10,624 bases of DNA from UBA11164 sp002420085 (GCA_031976395.1 DALYLJ010000111.1:1-10624), one strand, 5' to 3'; positions 1-7,556 are shown, counted from the stretch's first letter. Notes: generated by a model not told the origin, from the sequence alone. Made by a program: numbers and translations.

Positions 1-1
1 C

Positions 2-1573
2 CCCGACATGGGCTCGTCGGCCCAGGCACTGATCACCCCGGCCCAGGAACGCCTGTTCGGCGAGCAGACCCGCCGCCAGCTTCGTCGCGGCGGCCTGCTG
101 ATCGAAGATCCGCTGCTCGACGAATGGCTGAACGACATGGCCTACGCGCTGGTCGCCGCCAGCGACCGCCCCGACAACGGCTTCACTTTCTTCATCGTCC
201 GCTCCCAGGAAATCAACGCTTTCGCGACCCTTGGCGGCTACATCGGCCTGAACGCCGGCCTGGCGATGGCCGCCGAGTACGAGGACGAGGTGGCGGCGGT
301 CCTGGCCCACGAAATCTCGCATACCACCCAACGCCACATCGTGCGTCAGGTCGAACGGTCGCAGCAGGACGCCATCCCGATCATGCTCGGCATGCTGGCC
401 GCAGTAATCGCCGGAGCCGGGGCTGGCAGCGCCGACGCCGTCCAGGCGGCCGTCGCCAGCGGCCAAGGTCTGATGCTGCAACGGCAGATCAACCACACCC
501 GCGCCAGCGAGCATGAGGCCGATCGGCTGGGCATCCAGATGCTGGCCCGCGCCGGCTACAACCCGGAAGCGATGGCGGACTTCTTCGGCCGGGCATTCAG
601 AACCTCCAACCCATTCGGCTTCCCTGACTTCCTGCGCACCCACCCGGTCACCACCACCCGAATCGCTGAAGCCCGCGATCGTGCCCGACAGATCGCACAG
701 CGCCAGAAGACCACCACCGGCGGCACCGCCTGCGTCAACGAACTGGACGGCAGCACCCTCGAATGCAGCTACAGCGAAGCGGCATTCCAGGCCGAGGCCA
801 GCGACGGCCCGCTGCACCCGCTGATTCCCGATGACATGCAGCCGCGTCTGCGCGATGCCCTGCTCGCCCGCAGCCTCCATCCCGAACGCTTCGGCTGGGT
901 GCGCGAGCGGCTGTTCGTGCTGAGCAGCGCCACTCCGAACGAAGCCATCAGCCACTACCAGCAGATCGCCGAGGGCATCTACGACGACCTGTATCCGGCC
1001 CAGCGCTATGGCTACGCCCTGGCCCTGACCCGCGCCAATCGCGCCGCCGATGCCCTGCCCCTGCTGCGCGAACTGGCACAGGAGAACCCGGACGACCTCT
1101 GGAATGCCCTGGCCCTGGCCGAGGCCGAACTGCGTGCCGGCCTGATCGCCCAGGCCCTGGCCCGCTACGAGGGCCTGAGTGCCGCCCAGCCGCGCAATCG
1201 GGCGATCACCCTCTCGCACGTCCAGGCACTGGTCCACCTCCAGGATCCGGATGCTGCCCGCCGGGCCTTGACCGTGATCCGGCCCCTGCTCGACGAAGGC
1301 GGCAACGACGCCGGCATCCAGCAACTGTTTGCCCGTGCCGCCGAACTGGCCGGCGACGACATCCGGGCCAGTGAGGCGCATGCCGAGGTCGCCCTGCTCA
1401 GTGGTCGCGCCTTCGACGCCCTCGACCAGTACCGCCGCCTGCTCGACCGTGACGATCTCGACTACATCACTCGGGCCAGGGTCGATGCCCGGATCGCCCA
1501 GATCACCCCGTTCATTCTGGAATTGCAGCGCCAGGGACTGGAACCGGGCGGTCGCAACACGCCGCGTGGCTGA
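2..1573 (+). CDS. bepA: BepA/YfgC-like periplasmic M48 metalloprotease with TPR domain (5' partial)
   Basis: Zinc metalloprotease and chaperone-like factor which, in the characterised family member BepA, acts in the periplasm on outer-membrane assembly substrates such as LptD and BamA. Counting from the Met codon at base 8, the M48 domain has HEISH at residues 101-105 (zinc ligands His101 and His105, catalytic Glu102). The third ligand is Glu168 in EHEADRLG. A conserved THP at 211-213 matches the regulatory 'His switch' position of BepA. A hydrophobic Ala/Gly-rich segment lies at about 123-155. TPR-like helical pairs fill about 310-510. The Met at base 8 is not the start: it corresponds to the PDMG segment that follows the signal peptide in BepA, and the frame is open to the window edge, so the signal peptide lies outside. 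Residues about 230-300 carry an insertion relative to E. coli BepA, with the only two cysteines (242 and 253). The family is certain; orthology to bepA rather than another M48-TPR paralogue is likely. Confidence 0.85.
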   Translation, partial: PDMGSSAQALITPAQERLFGEQTRRQLRRGGLLIEDPLLDEWLNDMAYALVAASDRPDNGFTFFIVRSQEINAFATLGGYIGLNAGLAMAAEYEDEVAAVLAHEISHTTQRHIVRQVERSQQDAIPIMLGMLAAVIAGAGAGSADAVQAAVASGQGLMLQRQINHTRASEHEADRLGIQMLARAGYNPEAMADFFGRAFRTSNPFGFPDFLRTHPVTTTRIAEARDRARQIAQRQKTTTGGTACVNELDGSTLECSYSEAAFQAEASDGPLHPLIPDDMQPRLRDALLARSLHPERFGWVRERLFVLSSATPNEAISHYQQIAEGIYDDLYPAQRYGYALALTRANRAADALPLLRELAQENPDDLWNALALAEAELRAGLIAQALARYEGLSAAQPRNRAITLSHVQALVHLQDPDAARRALTVIRPLLDEGGNDAGIQQLFARAAELAGDDIRASEAHAEVALLSGRAFDALDQYRRLLDRDDLDYITRARVDARIAQITPFILELQRQGLEPGGRNTPRG

Positions 1574-1606
1574 ATTGGCCACCGTCAGACCAAGATCCGC
1601 CTGCTG

Positions 1607-1640
1607 ATGTCATAAAACGATCACAAAAGTGTTATGTACT
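1607..1640 (+). promoter_or_regulatory. Pho box and -10 element upstream of phoB
   Basis: Two PhoB half-sites lie 11 bp apart: ATGTCAT at 1607-1613 (6 of 7 to CTGTCAT) and CGATCAC at 1618-1624 (5 of 7 to CTGTCAC). The linker is AAAA, as in the A/T-rich linkers of classical Pho boxes. Ten bases after the second half-site comes TGTACT (1635-1640), 4 of 6 to TATAAT, which is the spacing seen when a Pho box replaces the -35 element, as at E. coli phoA. This predicts a start near 1647 and a leader of about 30 bases. The stretch is an AT-rich island in otherwise GC-rich DNA. The motif is seen directly; binding and autoregulation are inferred from the family. Confidence 0.72.
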
Positions 1641-1667
1641 TTCGGGAACCGCTCGCCGCATCAGCCC

Positions 1668-1670
1668 AGG
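1668..1670 (+). promoter_or_regulatory. Ribosome binding site of phoB
   Basis: AGG in the context CCAGGTAA lies seven bases before the GTG at 1678. It supports this GTG as the phoB start. The only nearby ATG (1634) is in another frame. Confidence 0.55.
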
Positions 1671-1677
1671 TAACCCC

Positions 1678-2367
1678 GTGCATAAACGCATTCTGGTCGT
1701 CGAAGACGAAGCCTCGATCCGCGAGATGGTGCTCTATGCCCTGCGCAAGGGCGAGTTCGAGCCGGTCCCGGCCCAGGATGCCCGCGAGGCGCAGACCGCG
1801 ATTTCCGAGCAGGTGCCCGACCTGATCCTGCTCGACTGGATGCTGCCCGGCACCAGCGGTCTGGAACTGGCCCGGCGCTGGCGCAAGGAATCGCTGACCC
1901 GTGGGGTGCCGATCATCATGCTGACCGCACGCGGCGAGGAAAACGACCGGGTCAGCGGCCTCGATGCCGGGGTCGATGACTATGTCGTCAAGCCGTTCTC
2001 CGCCCGCGAACTGCTGGCCCGCATCCGCGCCGTCCTGCGCCGCAGCCGGGCCGATGAGGCCGATGGCAGCGTGGTGCTGGGCGGGCTGCGGATCGATGGC
2101 GCCGCCCACCGGGTCTTCGCGGGCGAGGAACCGGTGCAGATCGGCCCGACCGAATACCGGCTGCTGCACTTCTTCATGACCCACCCGGAGCGGGTCTACT
2201 CGCGTGCGCAACTGCTCGACCACGTCTGGGGCGGCAATGTCTACGTCGAGGAGCGCACCGTCGATGTCCACATCCGACGCCTGCGCAAGACCCTGGAACC
2301 GTTCCGACTCGATTCGATGGTGCAAACCGTGCGCGGTGCAGGGTATCGTTTCTCGACCGCCACCTGA
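1678..2367 (+). CDS. phoB: Phosphate regulon response regulator PhoB
   Basis: OmpR/PhoB-family DNA-binding response regulator that is phosphorylated by PhoR under phosphate limitation and activates Pho-box promoters. It has 229 residues, the same length as E. coli PhoB. The receiver domain (about 1-120) keeps the acidic pair Glu9-Asp10, phosphoacceptor Asp53 in LLDWMLP, Thr83 and Lys105 in VVKPFS, all at the E. coli positions. The winged-helix effector domain (about 130-227) ends with the recognition helix ERTVDVHIRRLRK and the wing GAGYRF. The start is GTG at 1678, supported by an upstream AGG and by the conserved N-terminus (HKRILVVEDE). phoR begins 14 bases after the stop. An upstream Pho box suggests positive autoregulation. 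Confidence 0.97.
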   Translation: MHKRILVVEDEASIREMVLYALRKGEFEPVPAQDAREAQTAISEQVPDLILLDWMLPGTSGLELARRWRKESLTRGVPIIMLTARGEENDRVSGLDAGVDDYVVKPFSARELLARIRAVLRRSRADEADGSVVLGGLRIDGAAHRVFAGEEPVQIGPTEYRLLHFFMTHPERVYSRAQLLDHVWGGNVYVEERTVDVHIRRLRKTLEPFRLDSMVQTVRGAGYRFSTAT

Positions 2368-2381
2368 CCCGCGCCAGCGGC

Positions 2382-3707
2382 ATGAACTATTTCCTCAGCC
2401 GCTCGACCCAACAATCAATCTGGAATCTGGCCGGGGTCTACGGACTCGCATTCGTGCTCGGCCTGGTCACCGGTTGGTTCTGGCTGGTCATGGCCCTGAC
2501 CTCGACGGCGGTCGCCGTCTGGCATTACCGCAAGCTCTGGCACGTGCTGTGCCGGCTGGCCCGACGGCAGCGCTTCCGACTGCCCGACGGACGCGGCCTG
2601 TGGGCCGAACTGGAAAGCCAACTGCATCGCCGCCAGAACGAGTCACGCCAGCGCCGCGCCCGGTTGCTGGCGATGGTGCGGGCCTACCGGCGGGCATTCG
2701 CCGCCCTGCCGGACGGCATCGTCATCCTCGACCGCGACCTCGGCATCACCTGGTTCAACGAATCGGCGACCCGCCTGCTCGGGCTGCGTTACCCGCGTGA
2801 CCTGGGCGCACGCTTCACCAATCTGGTGCGTAATCCACGGGTGATCGATTGGCTGGCCGGCCGACAGACCGATGAGCCCCTGCTCGACGTCCCGATGCCG
2901 AGCGACGAACGCAGCCGCCTGAGCCTGCGTCTGGTCGATTACGACAATGGCGAATGGCTGCTGGTAGTGCGTGACGTCAGCAAGCTGATGCATCTGGAAC
3001 AGGTCCGGCGCGACTTCGTGGCCAACGTCTCGCACGAACTGCGCACCCCGTTGACCGTGATCCACGGCTACCTCGACATGATCGAGCCGGAAGACCTGCC
3101 CCAGCACGCCGCCATGCTGTTGGAAATGCGTCGGCAATCGCAGCGCATGGCGCAATTGGTCGAGGATCTGCTGACCCTGTCGCGCCTGGAAGCGCGCACC
3201 GATGCCGGCGATGACACCGTCGCCATCGAGCCGCTGCTGGATTCGCTGCGCCGGGAAGGCGACGCGCTCAGTCAGGGCCGGCATCGCATCCGGGTGACCG
3301 GCGGCTGCGGGGCCAACCTGGTCGGCTCGGCCAAGGATCTGCACAGCGCGTTCTCCAACCTGCTCGGCAACGCGATCCGCTACACCCCGGATGGCGGCGA
3401 GATCGATCTGGCCTGCGCCCGCGACGCGCACGGCGAACTGCGCGTCTCGGTGCGCGACACCGGCCAGGGCATTCCTCGCCAGCACCTGCCGCGCATCACC
3501 GAGCGGTTCTACCGGGTCTCACCCAGCCGTTCACGCGAGAATGGCGGGACCGGTCTGGGTCTGGCGATCGTCAAGCATGTCCTCAACCTGCACCAGGCCC
3601 GGCTGGAAATCGAAAGTGAGCCCGGCCGTGGCAGCACCTTCACCTGCGTATTCCCGGCGAATCGGGTCCGAGGCGACCAACCCGATCGCCACCGGCCGAC
3701 CCGCTGA
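2382..3707 (+). CDS. phoR: Phosphate regulon sensor histidine kinase PhoR
   Basis: Inner-membrane histidine kinase/phosphatase that acts on PhoB; in studied bacteria its activity is set by the Pst transporter and PhoU. Of its 441 residues, about 14-48 form a short membrane hairpin with no real periplasmic domain. A basic linker (about 49-95) and a PAS domain (about 96-200, with ALPDGIVILD) follow. The HisKA domain has phosphoacceptor His218 in SHELRTPL. The HATPase_c domain shows the N box (NLLGNAIRYT, 326-335), G1 (DTGQG, 359-363), F box (ERFYRV, 374-379) and G2 (GGTGLGLAI, 388-396). It ends in a basic, probably disordered tail. The ATG at 2382 has no strong Shine-Dalgarno (only AGCGG close by), so translation is probably coupled to phoB, 14 bases upstream. 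The same reading frame stays open beyond the TGA into ppk. Confidence 0.96.
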   Translation: MNYFLSRSTQQSIWNLAGVYGLAFVLGLVTGWFWLVMALTSTAVAVWHYRKLWHVLCRLARRQRFRLPDGRGLWAELESQLHRRQNESRQRRARLLAMVRAYRRAFAALPDGIVILDRDLGITWFNESATRLLGLRYPRDLGARFTNLVRNPRVIDWLAGRQTDEPLLDVPMPSDERSRLSLRLVDYDNGEWLLVVRDVSKLMHLEQVRRDFVANVSHELRTPLTVIHGYLDMIEPEDLPQHAAMLLEMRRQSQRMAQLVEDLLTLSRLEARTDAGDDTVAIEPLLDSLRREGDALSQGRHRIRVTGGCGANLVGSAKDLHSAFSNLLGNAIRYTPDGGEIDLACARDAHGELRVSVRDTGQGIPRQHLPRITERFYRVSPSRSRENGGTGLGLAIVKHVLNLHQARLEIESEPGRGSTFTCVFPANRVRGDQPDRHRPTR

Positions 3708-3737
3708 AGCCGTCGCTGCGCTACTCTACCGAGACCC

Positions 3738-5852
3738 GTGAGCACCGACTTGCCCGCACCACCCATGGACGTACCCCAGGCTTCCGCCATCCCGCGTCCA
3801 CTGACCGATCCGGCTCTGTACCTGAACCGGGAAATCTCGCAGATCGCCTTCAATCGCCGGGTGCTGGCCCAGGCCCAGGACACCCGCATCCCGCTGCTGG
3901 AACGGCTGCGCTTCCTGTGCATCAGTTGCACCAATCTCGATGAGTTCTTCGAGATTCGGGTACCGGCGATTCGCAGCCAGCTCAAGTACGGTGGCAGCCC
4001 GTCCGCCGACGGTCTGGGCGCCGCGACCGTGCTGGAGCGGGTCCACGCCCTGGCCCGCGACCTGGTCGAGGACCAGTACCGGGAGTGGAACGAGGTGCTG
4101 CGCCCGGCACTCGACACGGCCGGCATCCACATCCTGCCGCGCGAAGCCTGGAGCGCCCGCCTCCAGCGCTGGCTGCGTCAGTATTTCCGCGAAGAGATCG
4201 CCCCGGTGCTGTCACCGATGGGGCTCGACCCGGCGCATCCGTTTCCCCGCATCCTCAACAAATCGCTGAACATCGTGGTGGTTCTGGAAGGCAAGGATGC
4301 CTTCGGCCGGGCCGGTCACATGGCGATCGTGCGCGCGCCCCGCTCGCTGCCGCGCATCATCCGGGTGCCGACCGATCTGATCGAGTCGGGCGACGGTTTC
4401 GTGTTCCTGTCGGCCGTGCTGTCCACCTTCGTGGACGAGATGTTTCCCGGCATGAAGGTCAAGGGCGCGTATCAGTTCCGGGTCACCCGCAATTCCGAAC
4501 TGTTCGTCGATGAGGAGGAAGTCGAGAACCTGGCCCACGCGCTGAAGGATGAACTGGCCGGACGCGGCTTCCGGCGTGCGATTCGATTGGAAATCGCCCA
4601 CCACTGCCCGCGCGAGATCGTCAAGATCCTGCTCAAGAATTTCGATCTGCCGGAATCGGCAGCCTTCCGCATCAACGGCCCAGTCAATCTCAACCGGGCC
4701 AGCCAGGTCTACGATCTGGTCGATCGCCCGGAACTGAAATACCCACCGTTCCGCCCGCGCACACTCGGCAGCGACGGCGAAACCATGTTCGCCACCCTGC
4801 GCGAACGCGACATCCTGCTGCACCAGCCGTTCGACTCGTTCGGCGCCGTGCTCGATCTGGTCGAACAGGCCGCTACCGATCCCGATGTCCTGGCGATCAA
4901 GCAGACCCTGTACCGCACCGGCAGCGACGCCAGCCTGGTCGAGCATCTGATCCGGGCCGCGCAGGCCGGCAAGGATGTCACCGTGGTGGTCGAACTGCGC
5001 GCCCGCTTCGACGAGGAGACCAACATCCGCCTCGCCGATCGGCTCCAGGAAGCCGGCGTACAGGTGGTCTACGGCGTGGTCGGCTACAAGACCCACGCCA
5101 AGATGCTGCTGATCGTCCGTCGCGAGGGCCGCAAACTGCGCCGCTATGTCCACCTCGGCACCGGCAATTACCACGCCGGAACCGCGCGAGCCTACACCGA
5201 CATCGGCCTGATGACCGCCGACGAGGCCATCGGCGAGGACGTGCATCAGGTGTTCCAGCAACTGTCCGGCCTGGCCCCGGCGATCAGCCTGAAGCATCTG
5301 CTGCACTCGCCGTTCACCCTGCACGCCGCCCTGATCGACAAGATCCAGCGCGAAGCCCGGCATGCCCGCTCCGGCGCAGGTGGCCGACTGATCGCCAAGG
5401 TCAATGCGATCAACGAGCCGAGCATCATGCAGGCACTCTATGCCGCCTCCCAGGCCGGCGTCAGCATCGATCTGATCGTGCGCGGTGCCTGCTGCCTGCG
5501 GCCGGGTGTTCCGGGCGTCTCGGACAACATCCGGGTGCGCTCGATCGTCGGCCGGTTCCTCGAACACAGCCGCGTGTACTGGTTCGCCAATGCCGGCAAA
5601 CCCGAGACCTACTGCGCCAGCGCCGACTGGCTGGAACGCAATCTGCTGCGCCGGGTCGAGGTCTGCTTCCCGATCCGTGACCCGGAACTGGCTCGGCGCG
5701 TCTACGTCGAAGAGTTGGACAACTATCTCGCCGACAACACCGAAGCCTGGACCCTCGATGCCGATGGCAGCTATCGGCGCGCAGAACCGAGCGACGACGA
5801 AATGCCGCACTGCGCGCAGACGTCCCTGCTGGCCCGGCATCGCGAGGGCTGA
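3738..5852 (+). CDS. ppk1: Polyphosphate kinase 1
   Basis: Catalyses reversible transfer of the ATP gamma-phosphate to inorganic polyphosphate. Its 704 residues (E. coli PPK1 has 688) cover the N-terminal domain (about 27-130, with NLDEFFEIR at 66-74), a central head domain, and two C-terminal phospholipase-D-like domains. Autophosphorylated His453 lies in KTHAKM and the second catalytic histidine, His610, in FLEHSRVYWF; their spacing of 157 equals that of His435 and His592 in E. coli. RGACCLRPG (583-591) and SADWLERNL (628-636) are also family signatures. The GTG at 3738 is the first possible start after the phoR stop. The ATG at 3765 would remove nine residues of a nonconserved proline-rich leader and cannot be excluded, since neither start has a good Shine-Dalgarno. 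It lies 30 bases after phoR and 2 before ppx. Confidence 0.97.
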   Translation: MSTDLPAPPMDVPQASAIPRPLTDPALYLNREISQIAFNRRVLAQAQDTRIPLLERLRFLCISCTNLDEFFEIRVPAIRSQLKYGGSPSADGLGAATVLERVHALARDLVEDQYREWNEVLRPALDTAGIHILPREAWSARLQRWLRQYFREEIAPVLSPMGLDPAHPFPRILNKSLNIVVVLEGKDAFGRAGHMAIVRAPRSLPRIIRVPTDLIESGDGFVFLSAVLSTFVDEMFPGMKVKGAYQFRVTRNSELFVDEEEVENLAHALKDELAGRGFRRAIRLEIAHHCPREIVKILLKNFDLPESAAFRINGPVNLNRASQVYDLVDRPELKYPPFRPRTLGSDGETMFATLRERDILLHQPFDSFGAVLDLVEQAATDPDVLAIKQTLYRTGSDASLVEHLIRAAQAGKDVTVVVELRARFDEETNIRLADRLQEAGVQVVYGVVGYKTHAKMLLIVRREGRKLRRYVHLGTGNYHAGTARAYTDIGLMTADEAIGEDVHQVFQQLSGLAPAISLKHLLHSPFTLHAALIDKIQREARHARSGAGGRLIAKVNAINEPSIMQALYAASQAGVSIDLIVRGACCLRPGVPGVSDNIRVRSIVGRFLEHSRVYWFANAGKPETYCASADWLERNLLRRVEVCFPIRDPELARRVYVEELDNYLADNTEAWTLDADGSYRRAEPSDDEMPHCAQTSLLARHREG
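5844..5848 (+). promoter_or_regulatory. Ribosome binding site of ppx inside the ppk1 end
   Basis: GAGGG within the last ppk1 codons sits six bases before the ATG at 5855. It fixes the ppx start and implies that ribosomes finishing ppk1 can feed directly into ppx. Confidence 0.65.
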
Positions 5853-5854
5853 GC

Positions 5855-7369
5855 ATGCCGACCCGGCCGCGCTTCAAGGACGGCGACCTGCTGGCAGCGG
5901 TCGATCTCGGTTCCAACAGCTTCCACATGGTGGTGGCGCGCTATGTGCTCGGGCAGTTGCGGGTGATCGACCGACTGCGCGAGACCGTGCGGCTGGCCGA
6001 GGGACTCAATGAGCGACGCAGTCTCGAACCACACGTCACCCAGCGTGCGCTCGACACCCTGGACCGGTTCGGCCAGCGTCTGCGGGCATTGCCGCTGGAA
6101 CGGGTTCGAGCGATCGCCACCAGCACGGTCCGGCAACTGGACAATCCACAATCCTTCCTGGTTCCGGCCGGCACCGCGCTCGGGCACAGCATCAATGTCG
6201 TGTCCGGTCGTGAGGAGGCACGCCTGATCTACCTGGGCGTCGCCCACGGCAGCCCACCGGGAGAGGGCCGCCGCCTGGTCATGGACATCGGCGGTGGCTC
6301 GACCGAGTTCATCATCGGCGAGGGCTTCGAGCCACTCGAACGGGAATCCCTGCAAGTCGGCTGCGTGGCCAGCACGCGCCGGTTCTTCGATACCGGCAAG
6401 CTCAGTCGCAAACGCTGGCGCGAGGCACTGACCGAGGTGTCGGCGGAATTCCAGCAGTTTGCCGCCACCTACCGGCGGCGCGGCTGGCGCCAGGCCATGG
6501 GCGCCTCCGGAACGGTCAAGGCGATCGGCCAGGTCGCCGCCAGCCTGAAGCTCGGCCGTGGTGCCATCAGCGCCGAGGCGATCACCGCGATCCGATCGCG
6601 ACTGCTGGAATTCCCGAGCATCGACGCGGTCCGTCTGCCCGGCCTGTCGGCCGAACGCCGACCGGTGTTTCCCGGCGGACTGCTGATTCTTGAAGCGGCG
6701 TTCAACGAACTGGGCCTGAGCGAAATGACGGTCAGCAAGAACGCCATGCGGGAAGGCATCCTCTACGACATGCTCGGCCGTGCCAGCGACAGCGATCCGC
6801 GCGATGCCTCGATCCAGGCATTGGCGGTCCGCTACGGTGTCGATGCCGAACAGGCGGCGCGGGTCGAGGCCAGCGCACTGCGCCTGTTCAGTGACACCGA
6901 GGCGGATTGGAAACTCGACGATGAAATGCGCCGGATGCTCGGCTGGGCCTGCCGCATCCACGAGATCGGTCTGGCGATCGCCCACAGCCAGTACCACCAG
7001 CACGGCGCCTACCTGGTCGAGCACTCCGACATCGCCGGTTTCTCGCGACAGGAACAGCAGGTGCTGGCGGCCCTGGTCCGCAACCAGCGTCGCTCGATCG
7101 CTGCCAGCACGCTCGATGCCCTGCCGGAAGCCCTGTCCGGACCGACCCTGCTGACCCTGGTGCTGCTGCGCCTGGCAGTCCTGCTGCATCGCAGCCACGA
7201 ACCGACCCCGCTCCCCAGCACGCTGCGGCTGACCGTCGATGGTCGGTCGATCCGACTGCGCCTGCCCAGTGACTGGCTGGCCAGCCACAGCCTGACCCGC
7301 TCCGACCTCGACACCGAAACCGAACTGCTGGCTGCCGTCGGCCTCGACTTCGGCATCACCGCCGACTGA
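5855..7369 (+). CDS. ppx: Exopolyphosphatase (Ppx/GppA family)
   Basis: Cytoplasmic enzyme that removes terminal phosphates from polyphosphate. Its 504 residues are close to E. coli Ppx (513). The ASKHA-fold phosphatase part shows AAVDLGSNSFHM (14-25), SGREEARLIY (117-126, with Glu121 at the catalytic position) and MDIGGGSTEFI (143-153). MGASGTVKAIGQ (215-226) is also conserved. The C-terminal half (about 315-500) is the HD-like domain, with CRIHEIGLAIAHSQYHQHGAYLVEHSD (two parts: 366-375 and 376-392). GppA, the pppGpp phosphatase, is a close relative, but the length, the C-terminal HD-like domain and the position two bases after ppk1 favour exopolyphosphatase. No separate promoter is visible, so it is probably cotranscribed with ppk1. 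The tail after 420 is the least conserved part. Confidence 0.93.
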   Translation: MPTRPRFKDGDLLAAVDLGSNSFHMVVARYVLGQLRVIDRLRETVRLAEGLNERRSLEPHVTQRALDTLDRFGQRLRALPLERVRAIATSTVRQLDNPQSFLVPAGTALGHSINVVSGREEARLIYLGVAHGSPPGEGRRLVMDIGGGSTEFIIGEGFEPLERESLQVGCVASTRRFFDTGKLSRKRWREALTEVSAEFQQFAATYRRRGWRQAMGASGTVKAIGQVAASLKLGRGAISAEAITAIRSRLLEFPSIDAVRLPGLSAERRPVFPGGLLILEAAFNELGLSEMTVSKNAMREGILYDMLGRASDSDPRDASIQALAVRYGVDAEQAARVEASALRLFSDTEADWKLDDEMRRMLGWACRIHEIGLAIAHSQYHQHGAYLVEHSDIAGFSRQEQQVLAALVRNQRRSIAASTLDALPEALSGPTLLTLVLLRLAVLLHRSHEPTPLPSTLRLTVDGRSIRLRLPSDWLASHSLTRSDLDTETELLAAVGLDFGITAD

Positions 7370-7401
7370 GCACGCCCGCCCAACCGGGATCGCCGGCTCA
7401 C

Positions 7402-7439
7402 CCGGTCGCTTCGACCGGTCGCTATGACCGGTTCTTCGA
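7402..7439 (+). repeat. Short tandem repeat of about 13 bp, three units, after ppx
   Basis: Three head-to-tail units begin with CCGGT: CCGGTCGCTTCGA (7402-7414), CCGGTCGCTATGA (7415-7427) and CCGGTTCTTCGA (7428-7439, one base shorter). A degenerate continuation (CCAGCCGGA, CCGGCGGTCGG) follows. It lies in the noncoding gap between ppx and the glycosyltransferase. Confidence 0.7.
7413..7436 (+). terminator. Possible weak terminator hairpin after ppx
   Basis: GACCGGTC (7413-7420), loop GCTAT, then GACCGGTT (7426-7433) can form an eight-pair stem with one G-T closing pair, followed by only a broken pyrimidine run (TTCTTC). A second possible stem, ACCGGG (7383-7388) with CCCGGT (7401-7406), overlaps the same region. 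Without a real T-tract this may be an attenuating or 3'-end-stabilising hairpin rather than an intrinsic terminator. Confidence 0.35.
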
Positions 7440-7460
7440 CCAGCCGGACCGGCGGTCGGG

Positions 7461-7543
7461 CCGACGCGCTGTCATGCAACCGACGCATCGCTGTCATCGA
7501 CCGCACATGCGGGCACTGGAACATGACGCTACATTCCTGTCAT
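7461..7543 (+). promoter_or_regulatory. Candidate Pho-box-like cluster (three CTGTCAT motifs) before the glycosyltransferase
   Basis: Exact copies of the PhoB half-site consensus CTGTCAT occur at 7469-7475, 7491-7497 and 7537-7543. The first two are 22 bp apart, two PhoB repeat lengths, and the 11-bp register positions contain weaker matches: CCGACGC (7480, 3 of 7) and CGCACAT (7502, 4 of 7). CCGACGC precedes both of the first two copies (7461 and 7480). A possible -10 is TACATT (7530-7535, 4 of 6) with no convincing -35. Against a classical Pho box, the linkers are not A/T-rich and the -10 is about 21 bases after the last half-site instead of 10. The motifs are certain; regulation by PhoB is an inference. 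Confidence 0.42.
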
Positions 7544-7556
7544 ACCGATAACCGGC

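Noticed and set aside
8..10. ATG as start of the M48 protease
   Set aside because: It is the Met of the PDMG segment conserved after the signal peptide in BepA proteins, and there is no ribosome binding site; the real start is before the window.
1611..1636. Interrupted inverted repeat (CATAA ... TTATG with inner CAC/GTG) in the phoB promoter
   Set aside because: The arms are asymmetrically spaced and short. The same bases are better explained by the 11-bp direct-repeat Pho box and the -10 element.
1634..1825. Small open frame starting in the phoB leader
   Set aside because: It starts within the predicted -10 region and runs out of frame through phoB with no domain resemblance or ribosome binding site.
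4212..5840. A 542-codon open frame on the - strand opposite ppk1, with similar long antisense frames opposite ppx (5771-7288), phoR (2643-3485), the glycosyltransferase (7701-8693) and ffh (9479-10624)
   Set aside because: Their translations are low-complexity mixtures with no recognisable domain. Long antisense frames are expected in GC-rich genes with strong third-position bias, and the sense genes are clear family members.
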